Shown piece by piece: positions 1-9,522 of a DNA stretch of 64,000 nt. Position 1 is the first letter of the stretch. Each line of letters begins with the position of its first letter. The position numbers and the translations under genes are program-made. This stretch comes from Nesterenkonia sandarakina (lineage in GTDB: Bacteria > Actinomycetota > Actinomycetes > Actinomycetales > Micrococcaceae): positions 1,922,001-1,986,000 of the forward strand of contig NZ_JACCFQ010000001.1 of NCBI RefSeq assembly GCF_013410215.1. The letters run 5' to 3'. Below the pieces are notes generated by a model that was given only the letters and a program-made list of their open reading frames with translations, was not told where the DNA came from and made no database searches.

Positions 1-689
1 CCGTGGACGTCTACGTCAACGGTGAGCTCACCCTGGATGACTTCAACCCCGGTGACCTCGCCGGCCCGCTGGAGCTGCCCGGCGGCGACTACGAGATCGC
101 CATCACCGCAGCCGATGCCGCGGACGCCTCGGAACCGGTGCTCGGCCCGGTGGACGTGAGCCTGGAGGGTGGCGGGAACTACACTGCTGCCGCCCATCTG
201 GATGCCGAGGGCAACCCGACGGTGACCGCCTTCGGCAATGACACCTCGGAGCTGGCAGCCGGAGAGGGCCGCCTGACGGTGCGCCACGTGGCAGCGGCTC
301 CCGAGGTCGACATCTGGGCCAACGGCGAGGTCGCGGTCGAGGCCCTGGCCAACCCGGATGAGGCGTCGCTGGACCTGGCCGCCGGAACCCTGGAAGCCGC
401 CGTGTCCCTGACCGGGGAGTCTGACCCGGTCATCGGTCCCGCCGACGTCGAGGTCACCGAGGGTGTCAACACGATCGTCTACGCCTGGGGCTCTGCGGAG
501 GACGGAAACCTCGCACTGGCGACCCAGACCGTGGACGCCACACACTCGGCGCCGGACGGCGTGCCCACCGGCAACTTCGAGGTCGCTGCAGGCCAGTCCA
601 CCGCAGGCTGGGTCGCCGGCATCGGTGTACTCGCCCTGATCGGCGTCGGCGCCGTGACCATGGGTGTGCGCGCGAAGAGTCGCGTCTGA
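1..689 (+). CDS. DUF4397 domain surface protein, 5' end missing
   Basis: The reading frame is already open at the window edge, so the N-terminus lies outside. The GTG at position 3 is inside a beta-strand motif (VDVYVNGEL), so I do not take it as the start. About 228 residues are visible: the end of one DUF4397-type repeat (VDVYVNG, then LPGGDYEI and LGPVDVSLEGG) and a second full repeat (RLTVRHVAAAPEVDIWANGE, then VNTIVYAWGS). A linker follows, then a C-terminal hydrophobic helix (about residues 200-221) and a short basic tail (RAKSRV), which suggests a wall- or membrane-anchored extracellular protein. No LPXTG motif is visible. It lies 1 nt before a sortase gene and then a sigma/anti-sigma pair, so the four genes are probably one unit. 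The molecular function of DUF4397 is not known to me. Confidence 0.85.
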   Translation, partial: VDVYVNGELTLDDFNPGDLAGPLELPGGDYEIAITAADAADASEPVLGPVDVSLEGGGNYTAAAHLDAEGNPTVTAFGNDTSELAAGEGRLTVRHVAAAPEVDIWANGEVAVEALANPDEASLDLAAGTLEAAVSLTGESDPVIGPADVEVTEGVNTIVYAWGSAEDGNLALATQTVDATHSAPDGVPTGNFEVAAGQSTAGWVAGIGVLALIGVGAVTMGVRAKSRV

Positions 690-690
690 G

Positions 691-1410
691 ATGAAGGACC
701 ACCGTCGCCGCGCGCCTGCGGGCCACACCGCAGGCCTGGCCCTCGTGCTCGCTGTCTCCCTCGGTGCAGCAGGGTGCGCCGTGGGAGCCACGGAGGGCAC
801 CCAGGACCAGTCGGCGACGGTCTCGGCCTCCGGAGAGCCTCAGGAGGCTCCGGCGTCTTCCCCTTCGCCGGAGGCCCCTGGATCTCCGGAGGCCGCTCCA
901 CCCTCCTTCGACCCCGGGTCCGTCCCGGTGCAGCCTGCCGATCAGGGGCAACAGGAGCCCACCCCGGAACCGGTCCAGGTGCTCTACCCGGAGATCGACG
1001 CAGATCTTCCGGTCCAGCCTCGCGGCGTCGCCAGTGATGGTCAGATGGACATCCCCGACGACGCCGCGCAGGCTGCCTGGTACCAATACGGCAACGCACC
1101 GGCTGATGACGTCGGCACCACCGTCATCTCAGCGCACGCCGGTTCGGAGGAGACCCCGGTCGGTCCGCTCTATGCCCTGCAGGACGCGCAGGAGGGAGAG
1201 GAGATCACCGTCCTTGACGAAGCTGGGACGGCGCATCACTATGAAGTCACACAGGTGGAGCAGCTCGGCAAGGACGGTCTGGACTTCGCTCCGTACTTCG
1301 AGCGGACCGGCGAGCACCGACTGGTGCTGATCACCTGTGGGGGTCAGTGGATCGACGAGCGCGGCAGCTATGCGGACAACATCATCGTGGTCGCCGAACC
1401 TCTTGACTGA
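691..1410 (+). CDS. Class F-type sortase
   Basis: A 239-residue cysteine transpeptidase of the sortase superfamily. The N-terminus is basic (MKDHRRR) followed by a hydrophobic segment ending LGAAGC; this could be a weak lipobox (Cys29) or an uncleaved anchor. A Pro/Glu/Ser-rich linker spans about residues 38-95. The sortase core has the expected catalytic residues: His149 in ISAHAG, Cys216 in LITCGG and Arg224 in DERGSYADN, with the short spacing after Cys typical of class F enzymes. The ATG at 691 directly follows the stop of the DUF4397 gene and gives a normal exported N-terminus; an in-frame GTG at 664 lies inside the upstream gene. The neighbouring DUF4397 protein is a possible substrate or partner, but it lacks a recognisable LPXTG, so this is inference. 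Confidence 0.85.
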   Translation: MKDHRRRAPAGHTAGLALVLAVSLGAAGCAVGATEGTQDQSATVSASGEPQEAPASSPSPEAPGSPEAAPPSFDPGSVPVQPADQGQQEPTPEPVQVLYPEIDADLPVQPRGVASDGQMDIPDDAAQAAWYQYGNAPADDVGTTVISAHAGSEETPVGPLYALQDAQEGEEITVLDEAGTAHHYEVTQVEQLGKDGLDFAPYFERTGEHRLVLITCGGQWIDERGSYADNIIVVAEPLD

Positions 1411-2002
1411 GCAGGCGACGCCTCCTGCTGCGCCTGCCGTGCCCGTGCCCTGCGACCGAGGAGACGCTCTGGATCAGCAGCCTCTTGCGATGCGCTTCGC
1501 GGCCGGGGACCCTGCGGCGATGCAGGACCTCTATCACCAGCATGCGAGCTTCGTGTTCTCCCTGTGCATGGCCGCGCTGCGTCATCGGCAAGACGCTGAG
1601 GATGCCACCCAGCAGGTCTTCACCCGCGCCTGGCGCTCGCGGGACACCTATGACGTCTCCCAACCCACCGGAGCCTGGTTCACCGGGATCACCCGGCGGG
1701 TGATCGCCGACGTCTTCGCTAGTCGGGAGCGAGACCACCAGCTCGCAGAGGCCGGGGCCGAGGCACAGGCACGCAACGGATCCTCGCCGCCGGCGGACTC
1801 CGTGGTCGACCGGGTGGTGGTCCAGCAGAGCCTGGTGCAGCTGGGTCCGCCGCAGGATGAGATACTGCGCCTGGCCTATACGGAGGATCTTCCCCTGAAG
1901 ACCATCGCTGAACGCCTGGAGATGCCGCTGGGCACCGTGAAATCCCATGTCCACCGGGGCTTGGCCCGAATGAGAGAAAGTCTGGAGGTGCACCATGACT
2001 GA
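1403..2002 (+). CDS. ECF RNA polymerase sigma factor
   Basis: An extracytoplasmic-function sigma-70 factor of about 199 residues if the TTG at 1403 is used. Region 2 is visible in LYHQHASFVFSL to DAEDATQQVFTRAWR, and region 4 in LPLKTIAERLEMPLGTVKSH, a standard ECF helix-turn-helix. The start is uncertain: in-frame alternatives are GTG 1439, GTG 1445 and ATG 1490, and none has a good Shine-Dalgarno sequence; 1403 was chosen because it overlaps the sortase stop and fits translational coupling. The 3' end overlaps the anti-sigma gene by 8 nt (ATGACTGA), the usual arrangement for a co-regulated sigma/anti-sigma pair. The partner has an RskA-like C-terminal domain, which places this factor near the SigK group. 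Its regulon may include the sortase and DUF4397 genes (inference). Confidence 0.85.
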   Translation: MTEQATPPAAPAVPVPCDRGDALDQQPLAMRFAAGDPAAMQDLYHQHASFVFSLCMAALRHRQDAEDATQQVFTRAWRSRDTYDVSQPTGAWFTGITRRVIADVFASRERDHQLAEAGAEAQARNGSSPPADSVVDRVVVQQSLVQLGPPQDEILRLAYTEDLPLKTIAERLEMPLGTVKSHVHRGLARMRESLEVHHD

Positions 2003-3164
2003 GCCGCTCCCGCCGCGGGAGGACTCCCAGGTCAACGGGCACCTCACGGACGCAGATCTGGCGACCCTGGCAGACCCGCGGCTCGGGGACGCCTACTCAG
2101 GTGCTCCCGGCGCGCTCCCGACCCCCGACCGGAGCTCTGATCCAGGCTCCGAGACGAGGTCCGGCGCGCGCTCCGACACAGGCTTCAGCCACAGCCCGGA
2201 CCCGAGCCCGGCTGCGCACGTTGACCCGAGCGCTGAAAATGAGCAGGACTCGCATCCTGAGCGCCTCACCGACTTCCAACCTCTCACCGACTTCCAACCT
2301 CTCACCGACTTCCAACCTCTCACCGACTCCCAACCTCTCACCGACTCCCAGCGCCTCACCGATCCAGAGCAACTTGCCCAGCGTCGGCATCTGCAGCTGT
2401 GCGACACCTGCCGTGCCGCCTACGACGTCACCGAGCGCGCGCTGCTGGCGCTGCGGGACCCTGCAGTGCTGCACGAGCCGCCGGCCGGGCTCTGGGACCG
2501 GATCGCCGCCGAGATCGGGCTCCCCTCCGAGGTCCCCGGGGCCTCGGAGCGCTCTGATGCCCCCGATGCCCCACAGACCTCCGAGGACCATCACCGGATC
2601 GCCTCGGTGACCCGGCTTCCTCGCCGCGAGCCGGGACCGGGGCAGACCCGCAGGAGGCTCTGGGTGCCGCTGGCGGCAGCCGCCGTCGGTGCGCTGCTCG
2701 GCGGCGCCGCCGTGGCCGCCGCGCTCTCCAGTTCGGGCGAGGGCCCGGAGTCAGAGCCCCCCGTCGCTGAATCTCCGACGAGCGAGTCCCCCTCGGCGGA
2801 GTCTCCGATCGCCGGGCCCACCGTGCTCGGTGATGCCACCCTGGAGCCGGTGGCCGCCGCGGACTTCAGCGGGCGCGCAGAGATGGTCGAGACCGGCGAG
2901 GGGGCGCTGGAACTCACCGTGGAGATCACCGCGGCCCCGGATCCGGAGGACGGCTACTTCGAGGTGTGGCTGCGCGACGAGGCCGGCACCCAGCTGATCT
3001 CGCTCGGCGCCGCCACCGGGGAGACCAGCACCTTCACCGTGCCGGCGGGCATCGACCTGAGCCAGTACCCGGTGGTCGATGTCTCCCACGAGCACTTCGA
3101 CGGCGACCCGACCCACAGCGGGACCACGCTGGCTGCGGGCCCGATGCAGGACACCACCAGCTGA
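1995..3164 (+). CDS. Transmembrane anti-sigma factor (zinc-binding motif, RskA-like C-terminal domain)
   Basis: A 389-residue protein predicted to bind and inhibit the ECF sigma factor encoded just upstream (8-nt overlap). The N-terminal part starts like an anti-sigma domain (NGHLTDADLATLAD) but the zinc motif H-x3-C-x2-C (His132, Cys136, Cys139) comes more than 100 residues later. Between them is a low-complexity insert containing six tandem hexapeptides (residues about 91-126). One membrane helix is predicted near residues 221-245 (VPLAAAAVGALLGGAAVAAAL). An extracytoplasmic domain of the anti-sigma-K type follows, with a strand pattern such as ELTVEITAAPDP, YFEVWLRDEAG and SLGAATGETSTFTVPAG. 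Such factors are usually inactivated by signal-dependent proteolysis; no protease gene is next to it. The long insert is the odd feature. Confidence 0.85.
   Translation: MTEPLPPREDSQVNGHLTDADLATLADPRLGDAYSGAPGALPTPDRSSDPGSETRSGARSDTGFSHSPDPSPAAHVDPSAENEQDSHPERLTDFQPLTDFQPLTDFQPLTDSQPLTDSQRLTDPEQLAQRRHLQLCDTCRAAYDVTERALLALRDPAVLHEPPAGLWDRIAAEIGLPSEVPGASERSDAPDAPQTSEDHHRIASVTRLPRREPGPGQTRRRLWVPLAAAAVGALLGGAAVAAALSSSGEGPESEPPVAESPTSESPSAESPIAGPTVLGDATLEPVAAADFSGRAEMVETGEGALELTVEITAAPDPEDGYFEVWLRDEAGTQLISLGAATGETSTFTVPAGIDLSQYPVVDVSHEHFDGDPTHSGTTLAAGPMQDTTS
2265..2372 (+). repeat. In-frame 18-bp tandem repeat inside the anti-sigma gene
   Basis: Six 18-bp units run from 2265. The first three are identical (ctcaccgacttccaacct); units 4 and 5 differ by one to a few bases; unit 6 (2355-2372) is degenerate. 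Each encodes a variant of the hexapeptide LTDFQP / LTDSQP. As the unit is a multiple of three, copy number can vary without breaking the frame. It lengthens the segment before the zinc motif of the anti-sigma factor. Confidence 0.95.
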
Positions 3165-3169
3165 ACCGA

Positions 3170-3250
3170 CGCCTGGGTCTGCGGCGCCGCTCCGGCGGGG
3201 TTCCCTTGAGAGTTCCTGCCCGTCGCGGGCCCGTGGGGGCGACCCAGGCG
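3170..3250. repeat. Long-spaced inverted repeat upstream of dapA
   Basis: CGCCTGGGTC (3170-3179) and GACCCAGGCG (3241-3250) are perfect 10-bp complementary arms separated by 61 nt. The right arm ends just before the proposed dapA -10 element. It might be a fold-back structure ending the upstream operon or chance in GC-rich DNA; no role is assigned. Confidence 0.4.
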
Positions 3251-3251
3251 G

Positions 3252-3257
3252 TAGGCT
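3252..3257 (+). promoter_or_regulatory. -10 element of dapA, probable leaderless transcript
   Basis: TAGGCT lies 7 nt before the dapA ATG and there is no Shine-Dalgarno sequence, so transcription would start at or next to the start codon. No clear -35 element is seen. Confidence 0.55.
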
Positions 3258-3264
3258 GGGCCTC

Positions 3265-4227
3265 ATGGCAAGCGACAACGAACCCACGCACGAGTTCGAT
3301 CCGCACCTGATCCAGGGGCAGGTCCAGCACCCGGACCAGACCGACCCGCATTTCGGGCATCTGATCACGGCGATGGTCACCCCGTTCACCCCGGATGACA
3401 AGATCGACTTCGACGCCTTCGAGGCGCTCGCCGTGCGGCTGGTCGATGAGGGCAACGACTCGCTGGTGGTCTCTGGCACCACCGGTGAGACCTCCACCCT
3501 GGAGGACCACGAGAAGGAGTCCCTCGTCCGGGCGGCCAAGTCCGCCGTCGGAGATCGGGCGAAGGTCATCGCGGGCACCGCGACCAACCACACCGACCAT
3601 GACCTGCTCATGGCCAAGCGGGCCGAGCGCGCCGGAGCCGACGGCCAGCTGGTGGTCACTCCCTATTACAACAAGCCCAGCCAGGACGGAGTGTTCGCCC
3701 ACTTCTCCGCGGTGGCCAACGCCGCGGACCTGCCGCTGATGATCTACGACATCCCCGGGCGCACCGGGATTCCGATCGCCACCGAGACGATCCTCAAGCT
3801 CGCCGAGCACCCGCACATCATGTCCCTGAAGGACGCGAAGAACGACATCACCGCCACCACCGAGGTGCTGACCAAGACCGACCTCGAGGTCTACTCCGGT
3901 GATGACCAGAATGTGCTGGCCTGGATGGCCATGGGGGCTGCCGGCGTCGTCTCGGTCACCGCCCACGTCGCGTCCCCGACCTTCCGTCGGATGATCGACG
4001 CGGTGCTGAACTACGAGCTGCGCGAGGCCCGCATCGCCCACGGCGAGCTCGGCCCGGTGATTCGGGCCATGATGACCCGGGTCCAGGGTGCGGTCTCCTG
4101 CAAGCAGGTGCTGAGCTGGCTGGGCACCGGCATGCACCCCGGGGTCCGCCTGCCCCTGGTCCAGGCCAACGAACTTGAGAAACAACTGATCATCGCCGAC
4201 CTGCGCGAGGCAGGCTGGCAGCTCTGA
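3265..4227 (+). CDS. dapA: 4-hydroxy-tetrahydrodipicolinate synthase
   Basis: A 320-residue enzyme that condenses pyruvate with aspartate semialdehyde in the diaminopimelate/lysine pathway, in the cytoplasm. The (beta/alpha)8 family motifs are clear: SGTTGET (70-76), YYNKPSQDG (from 134), YDIPGRTG (near 161) and the Schiff-base lysine Lys189 in SLKDAKND. The N-terminus carries about 28 extra residues relative to the E. coli enzyme (acidic and His-containing), a pattern also seen in other proteins of this window. The ATG at 3265 was chosen over upstream in-frame codons because it sits 7 nt after a TAGGCT element. The gene is followed by rnj after 96 nt, matching the conserved actinobacterial order dapA-rnj-ftsK. 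A second pathway gene, dapF, lies at 17174. Confidence 0.97.
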   Translation: MASDNEPTHEFDPHLIQGQVQHPDQTDPHFGHLITAMVTPFTPDDKIDFDAFEALAVRLVDEGNDSLVVSGTTGETSTLEDHEKESLVRAAKSAVGDRAKVIAGTATNHTDHDLLMAKRAERAGADGQLVVTPYYNKPSQDGVFAHFSAVANAADLPLMIYDIPGRTGIPIATETILKLAEHPHIMSLKDAKNDITATTEVLTKTDLEVYSGDDQNVLAWMAMGAAGVVSVTAHVASPTFRRMIDAVLNYELREARIAHGELGPVIRAMMTRVQGAVSCKQVLSWLGTGMHPGVRLPLVQANELEKQLIIADLREAGWQL

Positions 4228-4323
4228 GCAGCCCGTTCGCAGGACGAGCCGGCAGCAGAGCAACTCACCGAACCACTACATGACTGAGGTCCCCAGCAGG
4301 ACCTCTCGAGGAGGAATCTCACC

Positions 4324-6006
4324 TTGGCAGCACAGCGCCTCAGCACTCCACCGAAACTTCGCCGCGGCACGTTGCGCACCGTCGCCCTGGGCGGCCTGGG
4401 GGAGGTCGGGCGCAACATGACGGTCTTCGAGATCGGCGGCAAGCTGCTGATCGTCGACTGCGGGGTGCTCTTCCCCGAAGAGGAGCAGCCCGGTGTGGAC
4501 CTGATCCTTCCCGACTTCAGCTACATCGAGAACCGGCTGGACGACGTCGTCGGCCTGGTCCTCACCCACGGGCACGAGGACCACATCGGTGCCGTGCCCT
4601 ATCTGCTGCGGAAGAAGCCCGACATTCCGCTGATCGGCTCCACGCTGACCCTGGCCTTCATCGAGGCGAAGCTCGCCGAGCACCGGATCAAGCCCTACAC
4701 CCTGGAGGTCAAGGAGGGCGAGGTCGAGGACTTCGGTCCCTTCCAGTGTGAGTTCGTCGCGGTCAACCACTCCATCCCGGACGCGCTGGCAGTGTTCATC
4801 CGCACCGAGGCCGGCACCGTGCTGCACACCGGCGACTTCAAGATGGACCAGCTGCCCCTGGACGGGCGGATCACTGATCTGCGCCACTTCGCCAAGCTCG
4901 GCGAGGAGGGCGTGGACCTGTTCCTCACCGACTCCACCAACGCTGACGTCCCTGGCTTCACCACCCCGGAGAAGGAGATCGGTCCGACCCTGGATCAGCT
5001 CTTCGGCACCTCCAACCGGCGGATCATCGTCGCCTCCTTTTCCTCCCACGTGCACCGCGTGCAGCAGGTGCTCAACGCCGCGCACGCGCATAACCGCAAG
5101 GTCGCCTTCGTGGGCCGCTCGATGGTGCGCAATATGGGCATCGCCTCCAAGCTCGGCTTCCTCGACGTCCCTGAGGGCATCCTGGTGGACATGAAGAAGG
5201 TGGACAACTACCCCGATTCCGAGGTGGTCCTGATGTCCACCGGCTCCCAGGGCGAGCCGATGGCGGCGCTCTCCCGCATGGCCAACGGGGACCACCCGAT
5301 CCAGGTGGGCCAGGGCGACACCGTGATCCTGGCCTCCTCCCTGATCCCGGGCAATGAGAACGCGGTCTTCCGGGTGATCAACGGGCTGCTCAAGCTGGGC
5401 ACCGACGTGATCCATAAGGGCACCGCCAAGGTCCACGTCTCCGGGCACGCCTCCGCCGGTGAGCTGCTCTACTGCTACAACATCGTCAAGCCCAAGAACG
5501 TCATGCCGGTCCACGGCGAGACCCGGCACCTGATCGCCAACGGCAAGCTCGCCGAAGACACCGGAGTCCCCAGCGACCGGGTCATCATGGCCGACGACGG
5601 CACCGTGGTGGACCTGCACAAGGGCGTGGCGCAGGTGGTCGGCCAGGTCGAGTGCGGCTACGTCTATGTGGACGGATCCTCCATCGGAGAGATCACCGAC
5701 AGCGACCTCAAGGATCGCCGGGTGCTCGGCGAGGAGGGCTTCATCTCGGTGATCGTGGTGGTCAACCGGCAGACCGGGAAGATCATCTCCGGACCCGACA
5801 TCCACGCCCGCGGCGTCGCCGAGGAGGACCAGGTCTTCAAGGACATCAAGCCGAAGATCTCCCGGGCGCTGACCGAGGCGATCCAGGACAACAAGGAACA
5901 CACCACGCATCAGCTGCAGCAGATCGTGCGCCGCACCATGGGCTCCTGGGTGGCGCGCAAGCTGCGCCGCAAGCCGATGATCGTCCCGGTGGTCGTCGAG
6001 ACCTGA
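4324..6006 (+). CDS. rnj: Ribonuclease J
   Basis: A 560-residue metallo-beta-lactamase/beta-CASP ribonuclease with endonuclease and 5'-3' exonuclease activity on RNA, a main mRNA decay and rRNA maturation enzyme in actinobacteria. The metal-binding motif is HGHEDH (His82, His84, Asp86, His87). Further family blocks are visible: [50 protein letters not shown] and [11 protein letters not shown], followed by PVHGETRHL. The start is TTG at 4324, supported by a strong ribosome binding site (GAGGAGG about 9 nt upstream). The length is normal for the actinobacterial enzyme. It is separate from ftsK downstream, with a strong hairpin between. Confidence 0.96.
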   Translation: MAAQRLSTPPKLRRGTLRTVALGGLGEVGRNMTVFEIGGKLLIVDCGVLFPEEEQPGVDLILPDFSYIENRLDDVVGLVLTHGHEDHIGAVPYLLRKKPDIPLIGSTLTLAFIEAKLAEHRIKPYTLEVKEGEVEDFGPFQCEFVAVNHSIPDALAVFIRTEAGTVLHTGDFKMDQLPLDGRITDLRHFAKLGEEGVDLFLTDSTNADVPGFTTPEKEIGPTLDQLFGTSNRRIIVASFSSHVHRVQQVLNAAHAHNRKVAFVGRSMVRNMGIASKLGFLDVPEGILVDMKKVDNYPDSEVVLMSTGSQGEPMAALSRMANGDHPIQVGQGDTVILASSLIPGNENAVFRVINGLLKLGTDVIHKGTAKVHVSGHASAGELLYCYNIVKPKNVMPVHGETRHLIANGKLAEDTGVPSDRVIMADDGTVVDLHKGVAQVVGQVECGYVYVDGSSIGEITDSDLKDRRVLGEEGFISVIVVVNRQTGKIISGPDIHARGVAEEDQVFKDIKPKISRALTEAIQDNKEHTTHQLQQIVRRTMGSWVARKLRRKPMIVPVVVET

Positions 6007-6042
6007 TCCGCACCGGACCCTGCAGGTCCCCTCGCAGCACCG

Positions 6043-6073
6043 CTTTGGGCCTCACCTCGTGTGGGGCCCAAAG
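6043..6073 (+). terminator. Hairpin terminator after rnj
   Basis: CTTTGGGCC (6043-6051) pairs with GGCCCAAAG (6065-6073); the loop can pair partly as well. It begins 36 nt after the rnj stop and lacks a long T tract, as is common in high-GC actinobacteria. Confidence 0.7.
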
Positions 6074-6202
6074 TCGTCTCCGGGCCCGATCCGGAGTTGA
6101 TCGGGGCGGGAGTGTGTGCTGGTCAGGGCCCGGGGCGACGGGGCTCACGCTCCAGCCGGGGCCAAAGGTGTGCCGATCGGTGACCGGACCCCGGATCGAG
6201 GG

Positions 6203-6208
6203 TAGGTT
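6203..6208 (+). promoter_or_regulatory. -10 element of ftsK, probable leaderless transcript
   Basis: TAGGTT lies 7 nt before the ftsK ATG at 6216, with no Shine-Dalgarno sequence between. Confidence 0.55.
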
Positions 6209-6215
6209 AGCCCCT

Positions 6216-9200
6216 ATGGCGACACGTACTTCCCCCTCGCGAGCCGCCAGCACCAAAGGAAGCAAGTCCTCCAAGGGTGCCTCAGGCCGCGCGACGACGT
6301 CGAAGAATTCCTCCAACCCCGCAGCAGAGTCCCCGCAGGGGAACCTGCTGGCCTCCGCCGCGCGCGGCTTCTGGCTGGCACTTGCCACCCCGGTGGCCTC
6401 CGCTGTGCGCGGGATCGGTCGGCAGGTGAAGGTTCACCCCGATGATCGCCGGGACGGCGCCGGACTGGTGTTCTTCCTGCTCGCTGCGCTGACCGCCGTC
6501 GTCGACTGGTGGGGCGCGCGCACCATGGATCACTGGGCGCTCAACCTGGTGCACACCTCCACGGCAGGAACCTTCGGCTGGGCCTCGGTGATCCTGCCGC
6601 TGATCCTGCTGATCGCAGCGGTGCGCTACTTCCGAGCACCGCAGGACCACGCCGGCAATGCCCGGATCGCCGCGGGCAGCGCCATCATCCTCATCTGCGC
6701 CGCCGGCATCGTGCACCTGGCCAACGGGCTGCCCACGATCAACGAGGCGTTCACGGTCGGCGAGGACGGCGCCTTCACCGCGCTGCTGAACTCCGGGGGA
6801 GTCATCGGCTACCTGGTCAGCGTGCCGCTGGCCTCCCTGGTCACCCCGTACCCGGTCTGGGTGCTGCTGATCCTCGCGCTGCTCGCCGGCCTGCTGGTGC
6901 TCACCGACACCCCGCTGCGCCGGGTGCCCGACCGCGTCGCCGTGGCCAAGAGCTTCATCGTCGGAGAGCGCCGCGAACCGCTTGAGGACCCGCAGCTGCC
7001 TGCCGGCGGGCAGGCCCAGCAGTCGGCGCCGACGCGCAAGTCCAAGTCCACCCCCGCCCAGCCTGCCGCCACGCATCCCGACGACGACGCCCCGGCCCGG
7101 CCACGACGCGCCGCCCGCCACGCCGACTCCTCCGGTGAGGGCCACGCCAAGAAGTCGCTGCTCTCCAAGATCATGGGCTCCAAGGACGAGGACGCGGGGA
7201 ACTCGGAGGCTCGCGGCGCCGACGCCCGGGACTCCGACATCGAGTCCTTCGGACACCAGGACCCCGAGGCCGCCCGCGCGACCGAGGGCGCCTACGAGGA
7301 CCCAGTCTTCGACGAGTCCGACGGGGACCCAGCCGCCGCCCCCGCGGTCCCCGCCGGGGTCCGTCGTCCCACCGCCCAGGAACGCGCCATCCAGCGCGCC
7401 CGGGAGCGGGCCGCCCCCGCCGCCGCCGCGGAGGCCGCTGCCACCGAGGCGTCCGCCGCGTCGGCCTCGGAGGTGCCCTCCTCGGCCGCTCTGAAGCGCA
7501 ACCCCGACCCCGAGGCGCCCGCCCCGGCGGCGGCCATGCCGGTGCGCTCGGAGCAGCTCACCCTGGGCGGGGACGTCACCTACACCCTGCCCGAGCAGGG
7601 GCTGCTGCCCTCGGGCCCGCCGGCCAAGGAGCACACCGCCGCCAACGACGAGATCGTGCACGCCCTGAACCAGACCTTCCAGCAGTTCAAGGTCGACGCT
7701 CAGGTCACCGGCTTCTCCCGAGGCCCCACAGTGACTCGGTACGAGGTCGAGCTGGTCCCCGGCACCAAGGTGGAGAAGGTCACCGGGCTGGAGAAGAACA
7801 TCTCCCTGGCCGTGGCCTCCAACGAGGTCCGGATCCTTTCTCCGATCCCCGGCAAGTCCGCCATCGGCATCGAGATCCCGAACAAGGACAAGGAAGTCGT
7901 CGTCCTGGGCGATGTGCTGCGCTCGAACGCCGCGCGGAAGACCGATCACCCCATGGTCATGGGAGTCGGCAAAGACGTGGAGGGCGGGTTCGTCGTCGCC
8001 AACCTGGCGAAGATGCCCCACCTGCTCGTCGCCGGCGCCACCGGTGCGGGCAAGTCGGCGTTCGTGAACTCGATGGTCACCTCGATCCTGATGCGCGCCA
8101 CTCCCGACGAGGTGCGCCTGGTCATGGTGGACCCCAAGCGGGTGGAGCTCACCGCCTATGAGGGCGTCCCGCACCTGGTGACCCCGATCATCACCGACGC
8201 CAAGAAGGCCGCCGAGGCGCTGCAGTGGGTGGTCAAGGAGATGGACAACCGCTACGACGATCTCGCCCACTTCGGCTATAAGCACGTGGACGACTTCAAC
8301 AAGGCGGTCCGCAGCGGCAAGATCCAGCTGCCCCCGGACTCCAAGCGGGACCTACGTCCGTACCCGTACCTGCTGGTGATCGTCGACGAGCTCGCCGACC
8401 TGATGATGGTCGCCCCGCGCGACGTCGAAGACTCGATCGTGCGCATCACCCAGCTCGCCCGCGCCGCCGGCATCCACCTGGTGCTGGCCACCCAGCGCCC
8501 ATCGGTCAACGTGGTCACCGGGCTGATCAAGGCGAACATCCCCTCCCGGATGGCCTTCGCCACCTCTTCCTCCACCGACTCCCGCGTGGTGCTGGACTCG
8601 GTGGGCGCGGAGAAGCTGCTGGGTCAGGGCGACGCGCTCTTCCTGCCTGCCGGCCGGCCGAACCCGATGCGCGTCCAGGGGGCCTGGGTCAACGACTCCG
8701 AGGTCCACGCGGTGGTCGAGCACGTGAAGTCCCAGCTCAAGGCGCAGTACCGCGAGGACGTGGTCCCCGAGAAGGTCTCCAAGAAGATCGACGAGGACAT
8801 CGGCGATGACCTCGACGTGCTGCTGCAGGCCACAGAACTGGTGGTCACCACCCAGTTCGGGTCCACCTCGATGCTGCAGCGCAAGCTGCGCGTGGGCTTC
8901 GCCAAGGCCGGGCGCCTGATGGACCTGATGGAGTCCCGCGGGGTGGTCAGCGCCTCCGAGGGCTCCAAGGCCCGCGACGTGCTGGTCTCCCCGGAGGAGC
9001 TGCCCGGGCTGCTGGCCACCATGCGTGGTGAAGAGCCGCGAGCCGCGGCGCCCAGCGAGGCCGCTCCGGAGGCCTATGACAACACCGGGATCGAATATGA
9101 GCCCGGACATTCGGTGCAGACCGCGCCCAGCGCAGCGCTGCAGGCCGCGGAGTCCGCTCCGAGTCCGGTCCATGCGGCTGACCTGGGACCAGAGGAGCCG

Positions 9201-9515
9201 GACCATCAGCCCCCGTCCGGGTCGTTGGCCGACCCCGGCTACCGCGCCGCCTCAGGTCATTCGGCAGTCTCTGCGGTCTCGGCCGGCTCGGCCCCGGATC
9301 CGTCCGGGACGGAGGACTCCCACCAGGAGCCGGCGCCGACCGGTCCCACCCAGGCTGTCGGGCAGCGCCAGGTCAGCCGGGCCTCGCTCTCCAGCGCCGA
9401 TCTGATCGCCCGTGATCTGGCCGAACGCACCGCGGCCCTGCCGCAGGCGAGGGACTATCATGACGGGCATGACTCCACGTCCGGCGAGGACATGTGGGAA
9501 CTGACCGGACGCTGA
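6216..9515 (+). CDS. ftsK: DNA translocase FtsK
   Basis: A 1099-residue septal DNA pump that clears chromosome termini at division. A basic Ser/Lys-rich N-terminus leads into hydrophobic segments between about residues 85 and 240 (for example [65 protein letters not shown]). A Pro/Ala/Glu-rich linker runs to about residue 440. The motor domain has Walker A GATGAGKS (607-614), Walker [15 protein letters not shown] and the RecA-like block [24 protein letters not shown]. The winged-helix gamma domain that reads KOPS-type sequences is visible ([22 protein letters not shown] to ARDVLV, each half separately conserved). After it comes an extra low-complexity tail of about 160 residues. The ATG at 6216 follows a -10 element; longer upstream reading in this frame is an overlap with rnj and not real. 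Confidence 0.96.
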   Translation: MATRTSPSRAASTKGSKSSKGASGRATTSKNSSNPAAESPQGNLLASAARGFWLALATPVASAVRGIGRQVKVHPDDRRDGAGLVFFLLAALTAVVDWWGARTMDHWALNLVHTSTAGTFGWASVILPLILLIAAVRYFRAPQDHAGNARIAAGSAIILICAAGIVHLANGLPTINEAFTVGEDGAFTALLNSGGVIGYLVSVPLASLVTPYPVWVLLILALLAGLLVLTDTPLRRVPDRVAVAKSFIVGERREPLEDPQLPAGGQAQQSAPTRKSKSTPAQPAATHPDDDAPARPRRAARHADSSGEGHAKKSLLSKIMGSKDEDAGNSEARGADARDSDIESFGHQDPEAARATEGAYEDPVFDESDGDPAAAPAVPAGVRRPTAQERAIQRARERAAPAAAAEAAATEASAASASEVPSSAALKRNPDPEAPAPAAAMPVRSEQLTLGGDVTYTLPEQGLLPSGPPAKEHTAANDEIVHALNQTFQQFKVDAQVTGFSRGPTVTRYEVELVPGTKVEKVTGLEKNISLAVASNEVRILSPIPGKSAIGIEIPNKDKEVVVLGDVLRSNAARKTDHPMVMGVGKDVEGGFVVANLAKMPHLLVAGATGAGKSAFVNSMVTSILMRATPDEVRLVMVDPKRVELTAYEGVPHLVTPIITDAKKAAEALQWVVKEMDNRYDDLAHFGYKHVDDFNKAVRSGKIQLPPDSKRDLRPYPYLLVIVDELADLMMVAPRDVEDSIVRITQLARAAGIHLVLATQRPSVNVVTGLIKANIPSRMAFATSSSTDSRVVLDSVGAEKLLGQGDALFLPAGRPNPMRVQGAWVNDSEVHAVVEHVKSQLKAQYREDVVPEKVSKKIDEDIGDDLDVLLQATELVVTTQFGSTSMLQRKLRVGFAKAGRLMDLMESRGVVSASEGSKARDVLVSPEELPGLLATMRGEEPRAAAPSEAAPEAYDNTGIEYEPGHSVQTAPSAALQAAESAPSPVHAADLGPEEPDHQPPSGSLADPGYRAASGHSAVSAVSAGSAPDPSGTEDSHQEPAPTGPTQAVGQRQVSRASLSSADLIARDLAERTAALPQARDYHDGHDSTSGEDMWELTGR

Positions 9516-9522
9516 GGGGCTC

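Noticed and set aside
3-5. GTG at position 3 as the real start of the DUF4397 gene
   Set aside because: It falls inside a conserved beta-strand motif and leaves no signal peptide; the gene is cut by the window edge.
2265-2372. Possible CRISPR array
   Set aside because: Units are 18 bp, contiguous without spacers and in frame with the anti-sigma gene.
4276-5910. 544-codon open frame on the minus strand across rnj
   Set aside because: Antisense shadow of a well-conserved gene; composition (Val/Asp/His/Gly-rich, no domain) is what GC-biased third positions produce.
5652-6215. Upstream in-frame extension of ftsK into rnj
   Set aside because: The stretch overlaps the conserved end of rnj and a terminator hairpin; a -10 element and typical N-terminus place the start at 6216.
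6282-8285. 667-codon open frame on the minus strand across ftsK
   Set aside because: Antisense shadow; low complexity product and no ribosome binding site.
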